From NCBI RefSeq assembly GCF_041435115.1, contig NZ_CP108048.1:46652-110651 (forward strand): a stretch of DNA of 64,000 bases, in the 5' to 3' direction. This document shows positions 34,579 through 44,531 of this stretch, piece after piece (positions within the stretch are counted from its first letter, which is position 1; every line of letters starts with the position of its first letter). The position numbers and the translations under genes were made by a program. The notes under the pieces are model-generated. The model made no database searches, was not told the DNA's origin, and saw only the letters and a list, made by a program, of their open reading frames with translations. The stretch is from Streptomyces sp. NBC_00289. GTDB taxonomy: Bacteria; Actinomycetota; Actinomycetes; Streptomycetales; Streptomycetaceae.

Positions 34579-36077
34579 CCGGTACTACAGCCGGTGTTGT
34601 TACGGTGGGTGGTCTCGTTGGCGGTAGTGGCTGATGCGGGCTTGTGTCTGGTGGCGGCGTCGCCAGCGGTTCCAGTGCAGGGCGAGCCAGGTCCTGGCGG
34701 CGCGGGCGGGGGCCAGGACGATCCGGTCGTACATGCGGCGGATCTCGTTCAGGGACAGCGGAACGGCGGCCTCCTCGTGCTCGTCGGCTGGATCGGTGCG
34801 CTCAGGGGGTGGTTCGGTGGGGGCGTATGCGTCGGCTCCGCACGTCGGCGAGGAAGGCCAGGGCGAGCATGCACACGGTGGTCTGCCGGTACCAGGAGAT
34901 CCACTTGCGCACTTCGTGCTGGTCGAAGCCGGCCTCGTTCTTCGCGGCCTGGAAGGTCTCCTCGACCATCCATCGCTGACCAGCGGCGATCACCAGCTCG
35001 GCCGGAGTGGTGCCGGGGGCGTGGTGACACAGGAAGTAGGCCGCCTCGCAGACGAGTTCACCGTTGTTGTTCTTTTTGTTCGGCACGGTGGAGCGGCGGA
35101 TCAGCAGGGTCCGTGCCAGGCCGTGTGGGGTGTCGGCCAGGTGGACGGCTGCGAAGTCGTAGGCGCGCGGGCCTTTGGCGCCGTCCGCGCACGAGCGGCG
35201 CTCCAGCACCGTTTCGGGCACCCTCGCCCACAGCTGCCGGGCTTCTTGGGCACGGCCGTCGGCGAGCGGCAGGACCTCGTTCTTCGGGATCGCCATCACG
35301 TAGCGGACCTGGTGGTCTTCCAGCCAGGCACGCAGGGACCGCGATCCGCCGTAGAGCTCGTCGGCCAGGAAGTAGGTGAAGGGCACCCCCGCGGCGAGGG
35401 CGCGCTCGACCATGCGCCGGGCCAGCTCCGGCTTGGTGACCACGGTGCGGGCCCGTTCCTCGGGCACCCCGGCCTCCTCGCAGCGCCGGCGGTGTTCCTC
35501 GCCATGGCCCGCCCAGTGCTGCCCGGCATACAATTCCCGGTCGATGATCGCCCGCCCGCGCGAGGATCCGTAGGAGAGGTGCACGCTGACCTGGGCGTTC
35601 TCGACCTGTCCAGTGACACCCGTGTACTGGCGGGCCACGCCGGCACTCTTGGTGCCCTTCTTGATGTCACCGGTCTCGTCCGCGATCAGCACGGCATCCT
35701 GGTCCCGCAGCGAGTCCACCACGAACTCCCGCACCCGGTCCCGCAGTTCATCCGCGTCCCAGGACGCACGGGCCAGGAAGTCCTGCAGCCGGTCCGGCGA
35801 GGCATGCCCGGCCGCCTCCGCAACCTGCCACATGTTCTTGCGCGGCACATCCGACAACAGCCCACGCACCACCGCCCGCAGATTCTCCCGCGAAGCCGGC
35901 CGACAGAACACATCGTCCACCGACGCACACAACGCCTCCAGATCCGCGTCCCAGCACCGGACCTCGTCCGCGGTCAACTCATCACGCCGGACCAGACCCG
36001 GCGGCAGCATCAGCCCCATACACCACCAACGAGACCGATCACCATCACGTCACGTGAACGACCGGCTGTAGTACCGG
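34579..36077 (-). mobile_element. IS701-family element
   Basis: The inverted ends CCGGTACTACAGCCGGT (34579-34595) and ACCGGCTGTAGTACCGG (36061-36077) bracket one transposase gene. GGACGCG and CGCGTCC lie just outside and may extend the repeats. No clear target duplication was found. A lone copy of the end, CCGGCTGTAGTACCGG, is at 52079-52094. Confidence 0.75.
34600..36019 (-). pseudogene. IS701-family transposase, frameshifted near the C-terminus
   Basis: Residues 1-405 (36019-34802) show the IS701 pattern: NMWQVAEAAGHASPDRLQDF, VLIADETGDIKKGTKSAGVA (Asp), FTYFLADELYGGSRSLRAWL (Asp) and QRWMVEETFQAAKNEAGFDQ (Glu). The frame then ends RRIRPHRTTP. The neighbouring frame continues DAYAPTEPPPERTDPADEHE, then VPLSLNEIRRMYDRIVLAPA and HWNRWRRRHQTQARISHYRQ, the normal IS701 C-terminus, stopping at 34600. 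One extra base near 34840 explains both. The catalytic core is intact, so activity is not ruled out. Confidence 0.75.
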
Positions 36078-36090
36078 ACGGCCACGCGTC

Positions 36091-36370
36091 CAAGTAATCG
36101 CTGCTCAACCCGGATGGGCATCGGGTGGGCTCTTGGCAGGCAAGATCACGATCTTGATGGAAGTACTTCGCTCCAGTCGGCATGGATTGCCGAACGCCCA
36201 CCGTTGGGAGGCTCAGCGCTGTGGTTCGGGTTTGTGCAGGTCGAGTCGGGGGTCGAAGGGTCCGGGCGGGATGTGGAGATTGTCGGTGGAAATCGTCGAC
36301 TTCGCCATAAAAAATGTCGAAACGCGGCATTCCGCCTACCTGTGGCCGCTATGGGGAGCCGCGTACCTGG
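36091..36370. other. short gene-free gap between two IS elements
   Basis: No gene was recognised. A run of A residues near 36309-36313 makes it locally AT-rich. Confidence 0.4.
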
Positions 36371-37252
36371 AGCCTTTTTCACTTGTACGGCCTGCGGGTG
36401 AGCGTCGGTGAAGTGTTGACGGTGGCGTGCCGAACGGGGCATCCCGTTGGTTTGGAGAGTCGCCAGACATAACCTTCACCTGCGGAGATGCCCCGTGTTC
36501 TCCTATCCTGCCGGATGCGATGTCGATCCGGAGCTCCTGGAGCTGGTCACGATGGTGATCGCGTCCTGTGAAGCCGGCCGGCGCTGCAGACTGCGTCCGT
36601 ACGACCGGGCCCGGTGCACCCTGGTCTACCTGCGCAAGCACGACACCCTCGAACAGATCGCCGCAGGCTTCGGCATCAGCACGGCCACCGCCTGGCGCTA
36701 CGTGAACCACACGATCGGGCAACTTGCGGAGCACGCGCCGTCGTTGACCGAGGCGCTCACCAGTCATCACACGGACGGCTACGTGCTGCTGGATGGCACC
36801 GTCGCGGAGACCGACCGGGTCCAGGCGCCGGGGCACTTCTCCGGCAAGGTCCGCCGCGAGGGCGTGAATCTGCAGGTCATTGCGGCAGAAGAGGGCAAAC
36901 TGCTGTGGATGTCACCCGCCCTTCCGGGCGGCACCCACGATGTGACGGCCGCCCGCGAGCACGCCATCGTCGACACCTGCGCGCGACTGGACCTCGAGAT
37001 CCTCGCGGACAAAGGGTACGTCGGGACCGGCGGCACTGTGATCACCCCGATCAAACGACGGCCCGGAACCGAACTGCCCGACAAGCACAAGACGTCGAAC
37101 AAGGTCCACGCCGCACTGCGTGCTCCCGTCGAGCGAACCATCTCCCGGATCAAGCAGTGGCGGATCTTCCGGCATGCCCGCGTCAGTCCGAACAGACTCA
37201 CGTCAGTAGCTGCCGCGATCCTCACCCTCATGATCTACACGTGAAAAAGGCT
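36371..37252 (+). mobile_element. 882-bp IS5-family element, copy 2
   Basis: Same element as at 1770, in the opposite orientation, flanked by the 5-bp duplication CCTGG (36366-36370 and 37253-37257). Confidence 0.9.
36495..37244 (+). CDS. IS5-family transposase (DDE_Tnp_4), IS copy 2
   Basis: A 249-aa protein from the GTG at 36495 with GGAG at 36484-36487. Catalytic residues are as in copy 1; it reads GYVGTGG, as does copy 3, so copies 2 and 3 are closer to each other than to copy 1. The gene is intact. Confidence 0.9.
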   Translation: MFSYPAGCDVDPELLELVTMVIASCEAGRRCRLRPYDRARCTLVYLRKHDTLEQIAAGFGISTATAWRYVNHTIGQLAEHAPSLTEALTSHHTDGYVLLDGTVAETDRVQAPGHFSGKVRREGVNLQVIAAEEGKLLWMSPALPGGTHDVTAAREHAIVDTCARLDLEILADKGYVGTGGTVITPIKRRPGTELPDKHKTSNKVHAALRAPVERTISRIKQWRIFRHARVSPNRLTSVAAAILTLMIYT

Positions 37253-37369
37253 CCTGGTTGAGGGCGGGTGCAGCGACGACGGCTTCATAGACTTTCGCGA
37301 CGGGCTCATCCTCCTCGGACGTGACACATTCAGACACGGGAATATCGGCCGGGGAAGCCGCATGGCGGG

Positions 37370-37603
37370 TCAGCCGAACAGGTCCCGCACCCGGATCGTG
37401 TGGATCCTTCGCCAGGTCAACCGGCGCGGAGGCAGCCGGTCACCCGAGGCTGCCGGCAGTCCGTCTGTGGGCGGCGGCGTCCAGCTCGCCCGCGCCGCAG
37501 CCCAGAAATCCCGCCACGCGTCCGACTCGGTTGGCCCGCGCCCGACCACATCCGACCCGGGGCACGAGATCACATATCCGTCCGGTGTCAGCTCCACCGA
37601 CAT
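37370..37603 (-). CDS. small hypothetical protein
   Basis: A 77-aa protein starting MSVELTPDGYVISCPGSDVV, with an Ala/Trp-rich middle (WRDFWAAARASW) and a basic C-terminus. It follows the DUF1918 gene closely in the same direction, so they may be co-expressed. No family was recognised. Confidence 0.4.
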   Translation of the reverse strand: MSVELTPDGYVISCPGSDVVGRGPTESDAWRDFWAAARASWTPPPTDGLPAASGDRLPPRRLTWRRIHTIRVRDLFG

Positions 37604-37632
37604 CAGCCGCCGCGGCATGCCGCACCACCCTG

Positions 37633-37845
37633 TCAGTCCCCGCGCGGGGAGACCCGGTGGGCCTCACCGGTCTCGACACAGCAGCCCGGGCCGGGGAAGA
37701 TCTCTGTCTGGCGGCCGTCTTCATACTGCACCCGGTACGGCGGCTGCCCGTCTGAGCCCAGCACGACGGTCACCACCGCCCGCTGCTCGGCCATCCCGAC
37801 CCTGCGGCCGGCGAACCGCAGCACCTCACCCACCTGAGCCCGCAT
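37633..37845 (-). CDS. DUF1918 domain protein
   Basis: A 70-aa protein starting MRAQVGEVLRFAGRRVGMAE, then VTVVLGSDGQPPYRVQYEDG and TEIFPGPGCCVE. The PPYRV...DG...FPGP pattern is that of DUF1918, small actinobacterial beta-barrel proteins of unknown function. No signal peptide is present. It is separated from the next leftward gene by only 29 bases. Confidence 0.75.
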   Translation of the reverse strand: MRAQVGEVLRFAGRRVGMAEQRAVVTVVLGSDGQPPYRVQYEDGRQTEIFPGPGCCVETGEAHRVSPRGD

Positions 37846-38313
37846 CACAGGCCCCCTTGTCTGTTGCCCGGCCGGGGCCGGAAAACCAGTCCAGCATGGG
37901 CAGTGTCCCGCCCCCGCGACCATGTCGCACCCCCAGACGCGCGAAGCCCCCGAGCCCGACCAGAGCGCGGAGCGCCGCACAGTTCGGCAACAGGCCTGGT
38001 CCAGGGGCGTGGACCGGCACCCGTCGACCCGGTTATGCCAGCCCGGGGCTGTGGCCCGGCGCCGTCAGACACGAAGACGGCCTCGGGGTCTTTGTCCCGG
38101 GGCCGCCGCGTCACCCGGCCGGTGCGCCGGGTGATAGCGCGGCCCGACCCGCCACCGGGCAGAGACAGATCGAGACCGCCAACACGTTGCACGCGTCGTG
38201 TCGCCTGCTCAACGCGCCCGGCCTCGTCAAGGACACGCGGGGTGTCAACACGACTCGTGCGGTCACATCACCCACGTCCGACACGACCGCACCAGCCCCA
38301 ACGAGGCAACCCG
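37846..38313. other. divergent intergenic region
   Basis: About 470 bases between the leftward DUF1918 gene and the rightward membrane-protein gene. No coding sequence is recognised; promoters for both directions are expected here but could not be located. Confidence 0.35.
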
Positions 38314-39012
38314 ATGACTTCCCGGCCCGACACCGAGCGGCTGCGTGAGGTGTTCGCCGACGCCGCCTACGACATCACACCGTCTCCCGTCCCGCTGGCC
38401 GCCATCGAGAAGGCCAGCCACGCACGACGCCGCCGTCGGGCCGCAGGACTGGCGGTCGGCTGTGGCCTGCTGCTGGCGCCCCTGGCGATCACCGCCCCTC
38501 ACATCGCCGCGCCGGTACAGACCCACACCGCAGCGCGTCCGGCAACCACGATCCCGTCGGCTTCGGCGGTGCGGGTGGTGGCGCCGGGTGAGCGGGTGCA
38601 GGCCGCCCCGGGGGTGAAGCTGTGGCTGACCAAGGACGGCAAGCACTGGTCCACCCCGGATATGCCGGAGGGCCAGTTCCGTAGCGCGGTCGACGGCAAC
38701 ATGGGTGGCCAGGGTGCCAGCATGCAGCAGGAACCCGTGGGCAAGAACTACTTCCTGTCCGGGCTCTACCTGGGCAAGGGCGACGCGGCCCGGGTCAAGG
38801 TCGTCACCCAGGACGGCACCATCGCCGGCACCGTGGTGAAGCTCGCCGGCAAGCCCGGCTGGGGCGCCTGGTACGCCACCAGCAAGCTCCCTAAGCTTCC
38901 GCATCTGAGCGTGTCAGACAAGAAGCAGGTACACAGCTTCGTCCGCAGCGTCACCGTCTACGACACCGCGGGTCACATCGTCGCCCAGACCATCCTTCCC
39001 AAGTACATGTGA
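38314..39012 (+). CDS. single-pass membrane protein of unknown function
   Basis: A 232-aa protein with GAGG seven bases before the ATG. The N-terminal 35 residues are cytoplasmic (MTSRPDTERLREVFADAAYD), then a basic patch HARRRRRAAG and one hydrophobic helix (LAVGCGLLLAPLAITAPHIA), then an extracellular domain with KLWLTKDGKHWSTPDMPEGQ and repeated YLGKGDAARVKV-type strands. The layout resembles proteins encoded next to ECF sigma factors in Streptomyces. An ECF sigma fragment exists at 45668 but is not adjacent. No conserved domain was identified. Confidence 0.6.
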   Translation: MTSRPDTERLREVFADAAYDITPSPVPLAAIEKASHARRRRRAAGLAVGCGLLLAPLAITAPHIAAPVQTHTAARPATTIPSASAVRVVAPGERVQAAPGVKLWLTKDGKHWSTPDMPEGQFRSAVDGNMGGQGASMQQEPVGKNYFLSGLYLGKGDAARVKVVTQDGTIAGTVVKLAGKPGWGAWYATSKLPKLPHLSVSDKKQVHSFVRSVTVYDTAGHIVAQTILPKYM

Positions 39013-39202
39013 CGTTCCCCTGTTCTTGAACGGCGGGTTTCTACGCTGCGTGAGTAGGCGGTATCCCCCCGCCCGTAACCACGGCGTACTACCGAAAAGT
39101 GAGCTCTGCGGGGATAAGGTGCCTCCACCCCCTTGGGTCACCGAGCCGCGCACGACTCGGCGGCCCGAGGGACCTCAAGCAGCGGAACAAGAGGAGAAGC
39201 TG

Positions 39203-40045
39203 GTGCGGGCGGCGGGAGTGCAGGTGGCAGGCGGTGTGCGGGTACGGCTGATGGAACCGGCTGATCAGCCTTTGGTGCTCGCGCTGATCGCAGGCGACCG
39301 GCTGCCCGGCCGCCCCGCGCCCGACCCGCGCCTGGTCACCGGGCCGGGACGGGACGGCCTGGCAGAAACGGTCACCTTGGTCCTGACCGGAGCCGACGGC
39401 GCGATCGGCGGCGTGGTGCACAGCACGGTGCGCACGTACGACGGTGCCGGACTGATCGGCTGGCTGCACGCGCGCGAGGACTTCGACACGCTGGCCGCAT
39501 TGATCGCCGCGGCGCGGGCCCGCCTCGGCCCGGTGCGCACCCTGTACGCCGGCACCGGCCCCACCCAACCGCCCGATACGGTCGCCTTCGCCCTGCCGGG
39601 CATCGCCGAGCGCCGCCGCCCGGCCACCACCCGCGCCCTGCGCGCGGCCGGGTTCACCCCCGCCAGCAGCCACCTCTACTTCCACCACCCGCTGGCCCCC
39701 GCCCCGCCCCGGCCGGTCTTCCCCCTCGCCGAGCTGCGCCCGCTGACCAATCCGTCCGGCGTGCAGCTGACGCTGACCGAGACCGACGGCAGCGCGCTGG
39801 CCACCGCCATCCTGCACACCAGCAACGACCACTGGCTGCTGTGGCACCTGGCCGTCCGCGCCGACCGCCGCCGCCGGGGCATCGGCTCCCACCTGCTGGC
39901 CCTGTGCCTGCACACCGCCCACACCCGCGGCGCCACCAGCCTCATCGCCCACACCGACGAAGACGACCAGGCCGCCGCCCACCTCCTGACCCGCGGCGGC
40001 TTCACCGCCCTCGACACCCTGACCATCCACCACCGCCGCCCCTAG
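39203..40045 (+). CDS. GNAT-family N-acetyltransferase
   Basis: A 280-aa protein from GTG with GAGGAGAAG upstream. The C-terminal GNAT domain (~residues 180-280) has the acetyl-CoA loop LAVRADRRRRGIGSHLLALC, fitting the R/Q-x-x-G-x-G/A rule, and the alpha-4/beta-7 segment DDQAAAHLLTRGGFTALDTL. The N-terminal half (VRLMEPADQPLVLALIAGDR) looks like a degenerate second GNAT fold. The substrate is unknown. It is a stand-alone gene. Confidence 0.75.
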   Translation: MRAAGVQVAGGVRVRLMEPADQPLVLALIAGDRLPGRPAPDPRLVTGPGRDGLAETVTLVLTGADGAIGGVVHSTVRTYDGAGLIGWLHAREDFDTLAALIAAARARLGPVRTLYAGTGPTQPPDTVAFALPGIAERRRPATTRALRAAGFTPASSHLYFHHPLAPAPPRPVFPLAELRPLTNPSGVQLTLTETDGSALATAILHTSNDHWLLWHLAVRADRRRRGIGSHLLALCLHTAHTRGATSLIAHTDEDDQAAAHLLTRGGFTALDTLTIHHRRP

Positions 40046-40179
40046 CCAGCGCGGCTCCCGGTCCGGGCCAGAGCGGGCCGGTCGCCTGGCCGAGCGACAC
40101 AGACACGGGACACCGGCAGTGCGCCAGCACCGTGGCTCCACGCTGCACTACGGTGCCAGCATCCCCTCCCCTCCCCGCC

Positions 40180-40480
40180 AAAGCTCCACCCTGTGCGCCG
40201 GGCTGCGCTTTCGGCGGGGCCTCGCCGTCGTTCCCGGCCGCGGTCAGCACGCGGGCGAGCCCGGCTCCGTAGGCGCCGGTGCCCTCAACTCCCACCGCGA
40301 CGAGCTCACCACATGAGAGCGCATCCAGTCCAGAAGGTCTCGGTAACCGCGGATGGAGGCGGGGAACTCCCGGTCGGCCAGGTGCCGGCCGATGGAGTCG
40401 ATCACCGCCCCGTGGTGCGTCAGACCATGGGTCGACTCCGCCGGTGATCTCCGGGCCGTCGTGCGTCATGCTGGTCATGT
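40180..40480 (-). pseudogene. IS110-family transposase N-terminal remnant
   Basis: Pieces in different minus-strand frames read ITGGVD, GLTHHGAVIDSIGRHLADRE, FPASIRGYRDLLDWMRSH and ELVAVGVEGTGAYGAGLARVL, the order found in the DEDD domain of IS110 transposases. At least two frameshifts separate them, and the rest of the protein is missing. Dead fragment. Confidence 0.7.
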
Positions 40481-40700
40481 CCGTCCTTGTGAGTCCGTTC
40501 CGAGGGCGGCACGCGCCGGCCGGGCGGGTGGACAAGACAGTGACGGGGCTTCTCGACCAAGCTATGAAGTCACAAGCGCCCGTCCGCCGCGTGCATGGAG
40601 GCCCCGCCGACGCGCCGACAATCCCAAACAGGACAGTCCAAGACGTCAGTCAGGTGGCGAGTCAGACGCATCAGCAGAACCACCACTCACATCCTCACTG

Positions 40701-41180
40701 TCAGGTGGGGTTCAGCGGGGTGATGCCGGTGCCCGCATACAGCTCGGGGTCCAGTGACAGGACCGTGATCGGATCCCCCGCCTTCACTGCCTGCCAGGCG
40801 ATGGCAGCCGCGTGAGCCACCGGCCAATCCGTATCTCTCCAGTCCATCGCATCCACCGCATGAGCGGCGGTGAACGGGACGCTCTCCGCGAACCGCAGCG
40901 ATGCCGCGTGCCTGCCCGCGCCGGCGTCCTGCCGCTCAGCAGCAACGATGGAAAGCGACGGGATGAGAACGCGGCCGGCGCCGCGCGAGGCTTCGACGTA
41001 GAGGCCGGTGAAGAAGGGATCGCGCGATACAGAGCGGTCAGAACGGTATGGTCCAGGACGGCCGTCAGGTTCACGCGGCGGCGCCGCTCTGATGGGAGCG
41101 GATCTTCGCCCAGGCGTCCTGGCCGACCTGCTGGACCTGCTTGCTGTACTCGATGCCAAGCTCACGGGCCGCCTCGACGG
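40701..41180 (-). pseudogene. degenerate PIN-domain toxin with antitoxin tail
   Basis: One frame reads VNLTAVLDHTVLTALYR, with the first PIN Asp in VLDHT. After a shift near 41030 another reads DPFFTGLYVEASRGAGRVLI, PSLSIVAAERQDAG and VDAMDWRDTDWPVAHAAAIA, ending TPLNPT. Together they make a VapC-like PIN protein. Upstream, ARELGIEYSKQVQQVGQDAW resembles an antitoxin C-terminus but has no start. The module looks decayed. Confidence 0.55.
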
Positions 41181-41199
41181 CGCGCTACTCACGCTCAGA

Positions 41200-41593
41200 T
41201 TACATACCCCGATTCTACCGCCGGTAGAACTCCGGAAGAAGCGTTCGAACGCCTCCGAGCCCTGCTTGCTGCCAGGGCCTGTGCGGGCGTCGGTGTAGGG
41301 GCGTTCGGTCCTCCTGAGACGCACTGAAGGAGAGCTGCAGCGCCACACGGCGCGCGTCGTCGCCTCGCCTTTTCCCTTCCGGGGTACAGCGTGGCACTGG
41401 CCCCGCTAGGTTCATGATCAGTCCGCGCCGACACGGGTGCGCGGGCCAGGACCGGTTTCCCGCGCTCTGGGTACAGCCGGACCGCATCCGGGCCTCGGCA
41501 TCCGAAAGGATGCCGAGGCCCGCACGCCCTCCCCGCCGGTGACGCCTACCGGATCCGGCGAAACGATGTGACCTACTTGTCGGAGTTCCGGCG
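41200..41593. other. gene-free stretch
   Basis: Between the PIN remnant and a DUF6233-like gene. Fragments such as QGSEAFERFFRSS hint at a lost gene, but nothing can be assigned. Confidence 0.3.
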
Positions 41594-42040
41594 TCAGGGA
41601 AGTGAGGAGGCGGCGTTGCACTCGCGGCAGGTGACGGCGCGCGGCTGCTTGAGGGCGTCGAGGGTCTGGTCGAGGTCGAGGGGTATCCCGCCGGGCTGGC
41701 ATCCGATGACGTGGATCAGGGTCGCCCCGGGGTGGCCGGGCCGGTGGGGCAGCTGCTGCACCGTCCACGCCTGCCGGCCGGCAGCGAAGGCAGCGGGCGT
41801 GCCGGCCGGTCGGGTCGGCACCCTGCTGTAGTCGCCGCTTTCCAGGGGACGCACATGGTCGGCTCCCAGCCACACGCGGTGCTCGACCGGCTCCGGACGG
41901 CCTCCGTTCCCTGTCCCCCAGACGGTGATCCCGACCCGGTACTCCCAGCCTGCAGAGGTCTGACGACGTTCATACAGGGAGGCCCGCAGTTCCTGACCGT
42001 CGGGCATGACCGCGATCACCCGCGCACCGGCTCCCGTCAT
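41594..42040 (-). CDS. DUF6233-like protein
   Basis: A 148-aa protein starting MTGAGARVIAVMPDGQELRA, then WEYRVGITVWGTGNGGRPEP and HRVWLGADHVRPLESGDYSR, and a C-terminal HVIGCQPGGIPLDLDQTLDA followed by CRECNAASSLP. The two halves match the layout of the C-terminal part of DUF6233-type Streptomyces proteins, with possible Cys metal ligands. Function unknown. It sits next to the duplicated Uma2 fragment. Confidence 0.55.
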   Translation of the reverse strand: MTGAGARVIAVMPDGQELRASLYERRQTSAGWEYRVGITVWGTGNGGRPEPVEHRVWLGADHVRPLESGDYSRVPTRPAGTPAAFAAGRQAWTVQQLPHRPGHPGATLIHVIGCQPGGIPLDLDQTLDALKQPRAVTCRECNAASSLP

Positions 42041-42150
42041 CCGCGCTCCCTCTCTCATCACATGGTTCTCGAAGATGCGGCCCTGCGGTGCTGCTGCATT
42101 CTCGCCGGCTGCGACACGGCACGCGATCTCAGGGCTGCGGGGCTGATCAG

Positions 42151-42390
42151 GACGAACTCGTCTCCCCGGGCAACAAGACGATGGACCGCAAGTTCAAGCC
42201 CCTGCTCTACGCCGAGGCCGCGATCCCGCACTTCTGGCGCCTGGAGTTCGAGCCCGCTCCGCGCCTGATCGTCAGCGAGCTCCACGGCGGCCGGTACGTC
42301 GAAACGGTCACCGCCCTCGCCGGCACCACCACCCGCATCGACGCGCCGTTCCTGGTGGACATCGACCCGGCGGGCCTGGCCCGCCAGTAG
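42151..42390 (+). pseudogene. Uma2 C-terminal fragment (duplicate)
   Basis: Encodes ELVSPGNKTMDRKFKPLLYA through VDIDPAGLARQ, the last ~75 residues of the Uma2 protein at 32662. It carries one change (APFLVDI for APFPVDI). The N-terminus with the first catalytic Asp is missing. It arose by the segmental duplication. Confidence 0.85.
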
Positions 42391-42946
42391 CGAACAGGCC
42401 CGCCAATCCCCCTACCAGCATCCCTACCGTACCCCCTACCAGGTCCCCTACCGGCACCCTCGCGGGCGTGCTCACGAGGTACGCAGGTCAGACCCCTTGA
42501 CCAGGCCCCCCCGACAACCCTTTTCCCTCTCCCTCCGTTCCTGCCTGCGCCCTTGTGATGGTTGGTGGTGGGTGGGGCGCAGACACAGAAGCACGGCGGG
42601 GCTCGGGAAAAGGGCCGGGCCCGCCTGGTGGCCATCGCGCGTCGGGCGGCGGCCCTCCGCGCTCGCGCCGCCCGGAGGCCGGCACCCCGCCCAGGGTGCG
42701 GAGCAGTGAGGCGACAACCGTCAGGGCGACACGTCCCCGTCGACGTCTGCTCGCTCGCGCACGCCGCGAGAGCCTCGGTGACGGCTCCTGCCAACTGCGC
42801 GCCACGCCCCCGTGCTCACGCGCCAGTTCAGCAGCCAGGCCACGCCGGGGCCCTCCCGCCAGGCGAGAGCGCGGTCAGATTTTCGTTCCCCCTGCGGCCC
42901 CCTGGGCAGGCGTCGGCCCGTACGGATCGATACCAGGGAGTTGTGC
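42391..42946. other. duplicated spacer
   Basis: Up to 42779 this repeats the region downstream of Uma2 at 33226-33598, including CCCCTACC-like repeats. From 42780 unrelated sequence leads into the IS110-type gene. Confidence 0.6.
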
Positions 42947-43440
42947 ATGGCGGACACCGACGACGGTGGCGTCGAGGAGATCGAGCAGGCCGAGGAGCTC
43001 GTGGCCCGTGTCGTGGCGATCGATATCGCCAAGGCGTCAGGCATGGTCTGTGTGCGGGTGCCGCACGAGGACAAGCCCGGCAAGCGCGTGCAGCGGGTCT
43101 CCAACACCGTCGCGACCAGAGGCGCGATTCTGGACCTGGCCGACCACCTGATCTGCCAGGGCGTCACCCGGGTGGTGATGGAGGCGACGTCGACCTACTG
43201 GAAGCCGTACTTCTTTCTCCTGGAATCGCGTGGCCTGGAGTGCTGGCTGGTCAACGCCCGTGACGTCAAGAACGTCCCGGGCCGGCCCAAAACCGACCGC
43301 CTGGACGCGGTCTGGCTGGCCAATCTCACCGAACGCGGCATGCTCCGGCCCTCGTTCGTACCCCCGAAGCCGGTCCGTGAACTGCGCGATCTGACCCGGG
43401 CCCGGGCCGTCATGACCCAGGCTCTTGCAAGGTCTGTTTT
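42947..43440 (+). pseudogene. IS110-family transposase, 3'-truncated
   Basis: An ATG start reads MADTDDGGVEEIEQAEELVA, then RVVAIDIAKASGMVCVRVPH (first Asp of the DEDD domain), VVMEATSTYWKPYFFLLESR (Glu) and VKNVPGRPKTDRLDAVWLAN (Asp pair). It stops being IS110-like after LRDLTRARAVMTQ, where the duplicated 43490 unit begins. The C-terminal Ser-containing transposase_20 domain is lost, so it is inactive. Confidence 0.8.
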
Positions 43441-43594
43441 ATCCGACGTTCGCCCTGGTCAGCGGGGGATGTCGGGGAGGTCGAGGGGCTTAGAGCTCGC
43501 GCAGATAGACGTCGTGGGGAGCCCCCAGCGACAAGGTGGGCACAGGTCCCGGTGATCATGGAGTTGCGACGCTCTGTGATTACTGGGGGGACCT

Positions 43595-44437
43595 GTGCCC
43601 GTGCTTCCATCATGGCTGACTGACCCGCTCTGGGAACAATTCGCGGCGCTGCTGCCCGAGCGCCCTACGGTCGATCCGTCCCACCCGCTGGGGTGCCACC
43701 GGCGCCGTATCAGCGACCGGATCGTGTTCGACAAGTTGCTGCAACTCCTGCGGTTCGGCTGCTCCTACCAGGCGATCTCCGACACGACCTGCTCGGCGAC
43801 CACCATCCGCAACCGCCGCGACGAATGGATCCGGCTCGGCGTCTTTGGCCGACTCAAGCAGATCACGCTGGAGTCCTACGACCGGATCGTCGGGCTCGTG
43901 CTCGACCAGATCGCCGTCGACGGCTCCATCACCAAGGCCCCCGGCGGCGGCGAGGTCGCCGGGCGCTCACCGGTCGATCGCGGCAAACAGGGCTTGAAAC
44001 GCTCGGGCATGACGGATGGTTACGGGATCCCGCTCGGCCGGGTCCTGGCCGGAGCGAACCGCCACGACTCGCCGCTGCTCTCGCCGACCCTGGACCTGCT
44101 GGACGACCTCGGGCCGCTGCCCAACGACATCATGGTGCACCTGGACGCCGGCTACGACTCGGACAAGACCCGCGCTGAACTGGCGGCCCGCGACCTGCGC
44201 GGACGCATCGCGCACAAGGGTGAGAAGGCGCCGATCCAGGCGAGCCGGCGGTGGCATGTCGAGCGTACGCACGCCTGGCAGAACGCCTTCTACCGCCTTT
44301 CCCGCTGCTACGAACGCCGCGCTACCGTCGTCAACGCCTTCTTCGATCTCGCGGACACGATCATCACCATCCGTAGCCTGATCCGTCGAGCCTGGGCCAC
44401 CCATCGCTGGGACGAACGCCCCCACCGTCGCCCTTGA
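43595..44437 (+). CDS. IS5-family transposase, unit copy 2
   Basis: A 280-aa protein with the same translation as the gene at 29272-30114; all DDE residues are present (VDGSI, LDAGYDSD, HVERTHAW). Its GTG start lies in the GGGACCTGTGCCC arm. Confidence 0.85.
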   Translation: MPVLPSWLTDPLWEQFAALLPERPTVDPSHPLGCHRRRISDRIVFDKLLQLLRFGCSYQAISDTTCSATTIRNRRDEWIRLGVFGRLKQITLESYDRIVGLVLDQIAVDGSITKAPGGGEVAGRSPVDRGKQGLKRSGMTDGYGIPLGRVLAGANRHDSPLLSPTLDLLDDLGPLPNDIMVHLDAGYDSDKTRAELAARDLRGRIAHKGEKAPIQASRRWHVERTHAWQNAFYRLSRCYERRATVVNAFFDLADTIITIRSLIRRAWATHRWDERPHRRP

Positions 44438-44531
44438 GTACCCGCCCTGCGCGCCTACCATGAGGCCGAAGCCGCCAGCACAGGATGGGTGACCCGAAGA
44501 AGACGGCCAACCGCCGTAGAAAGAAGTCGGC

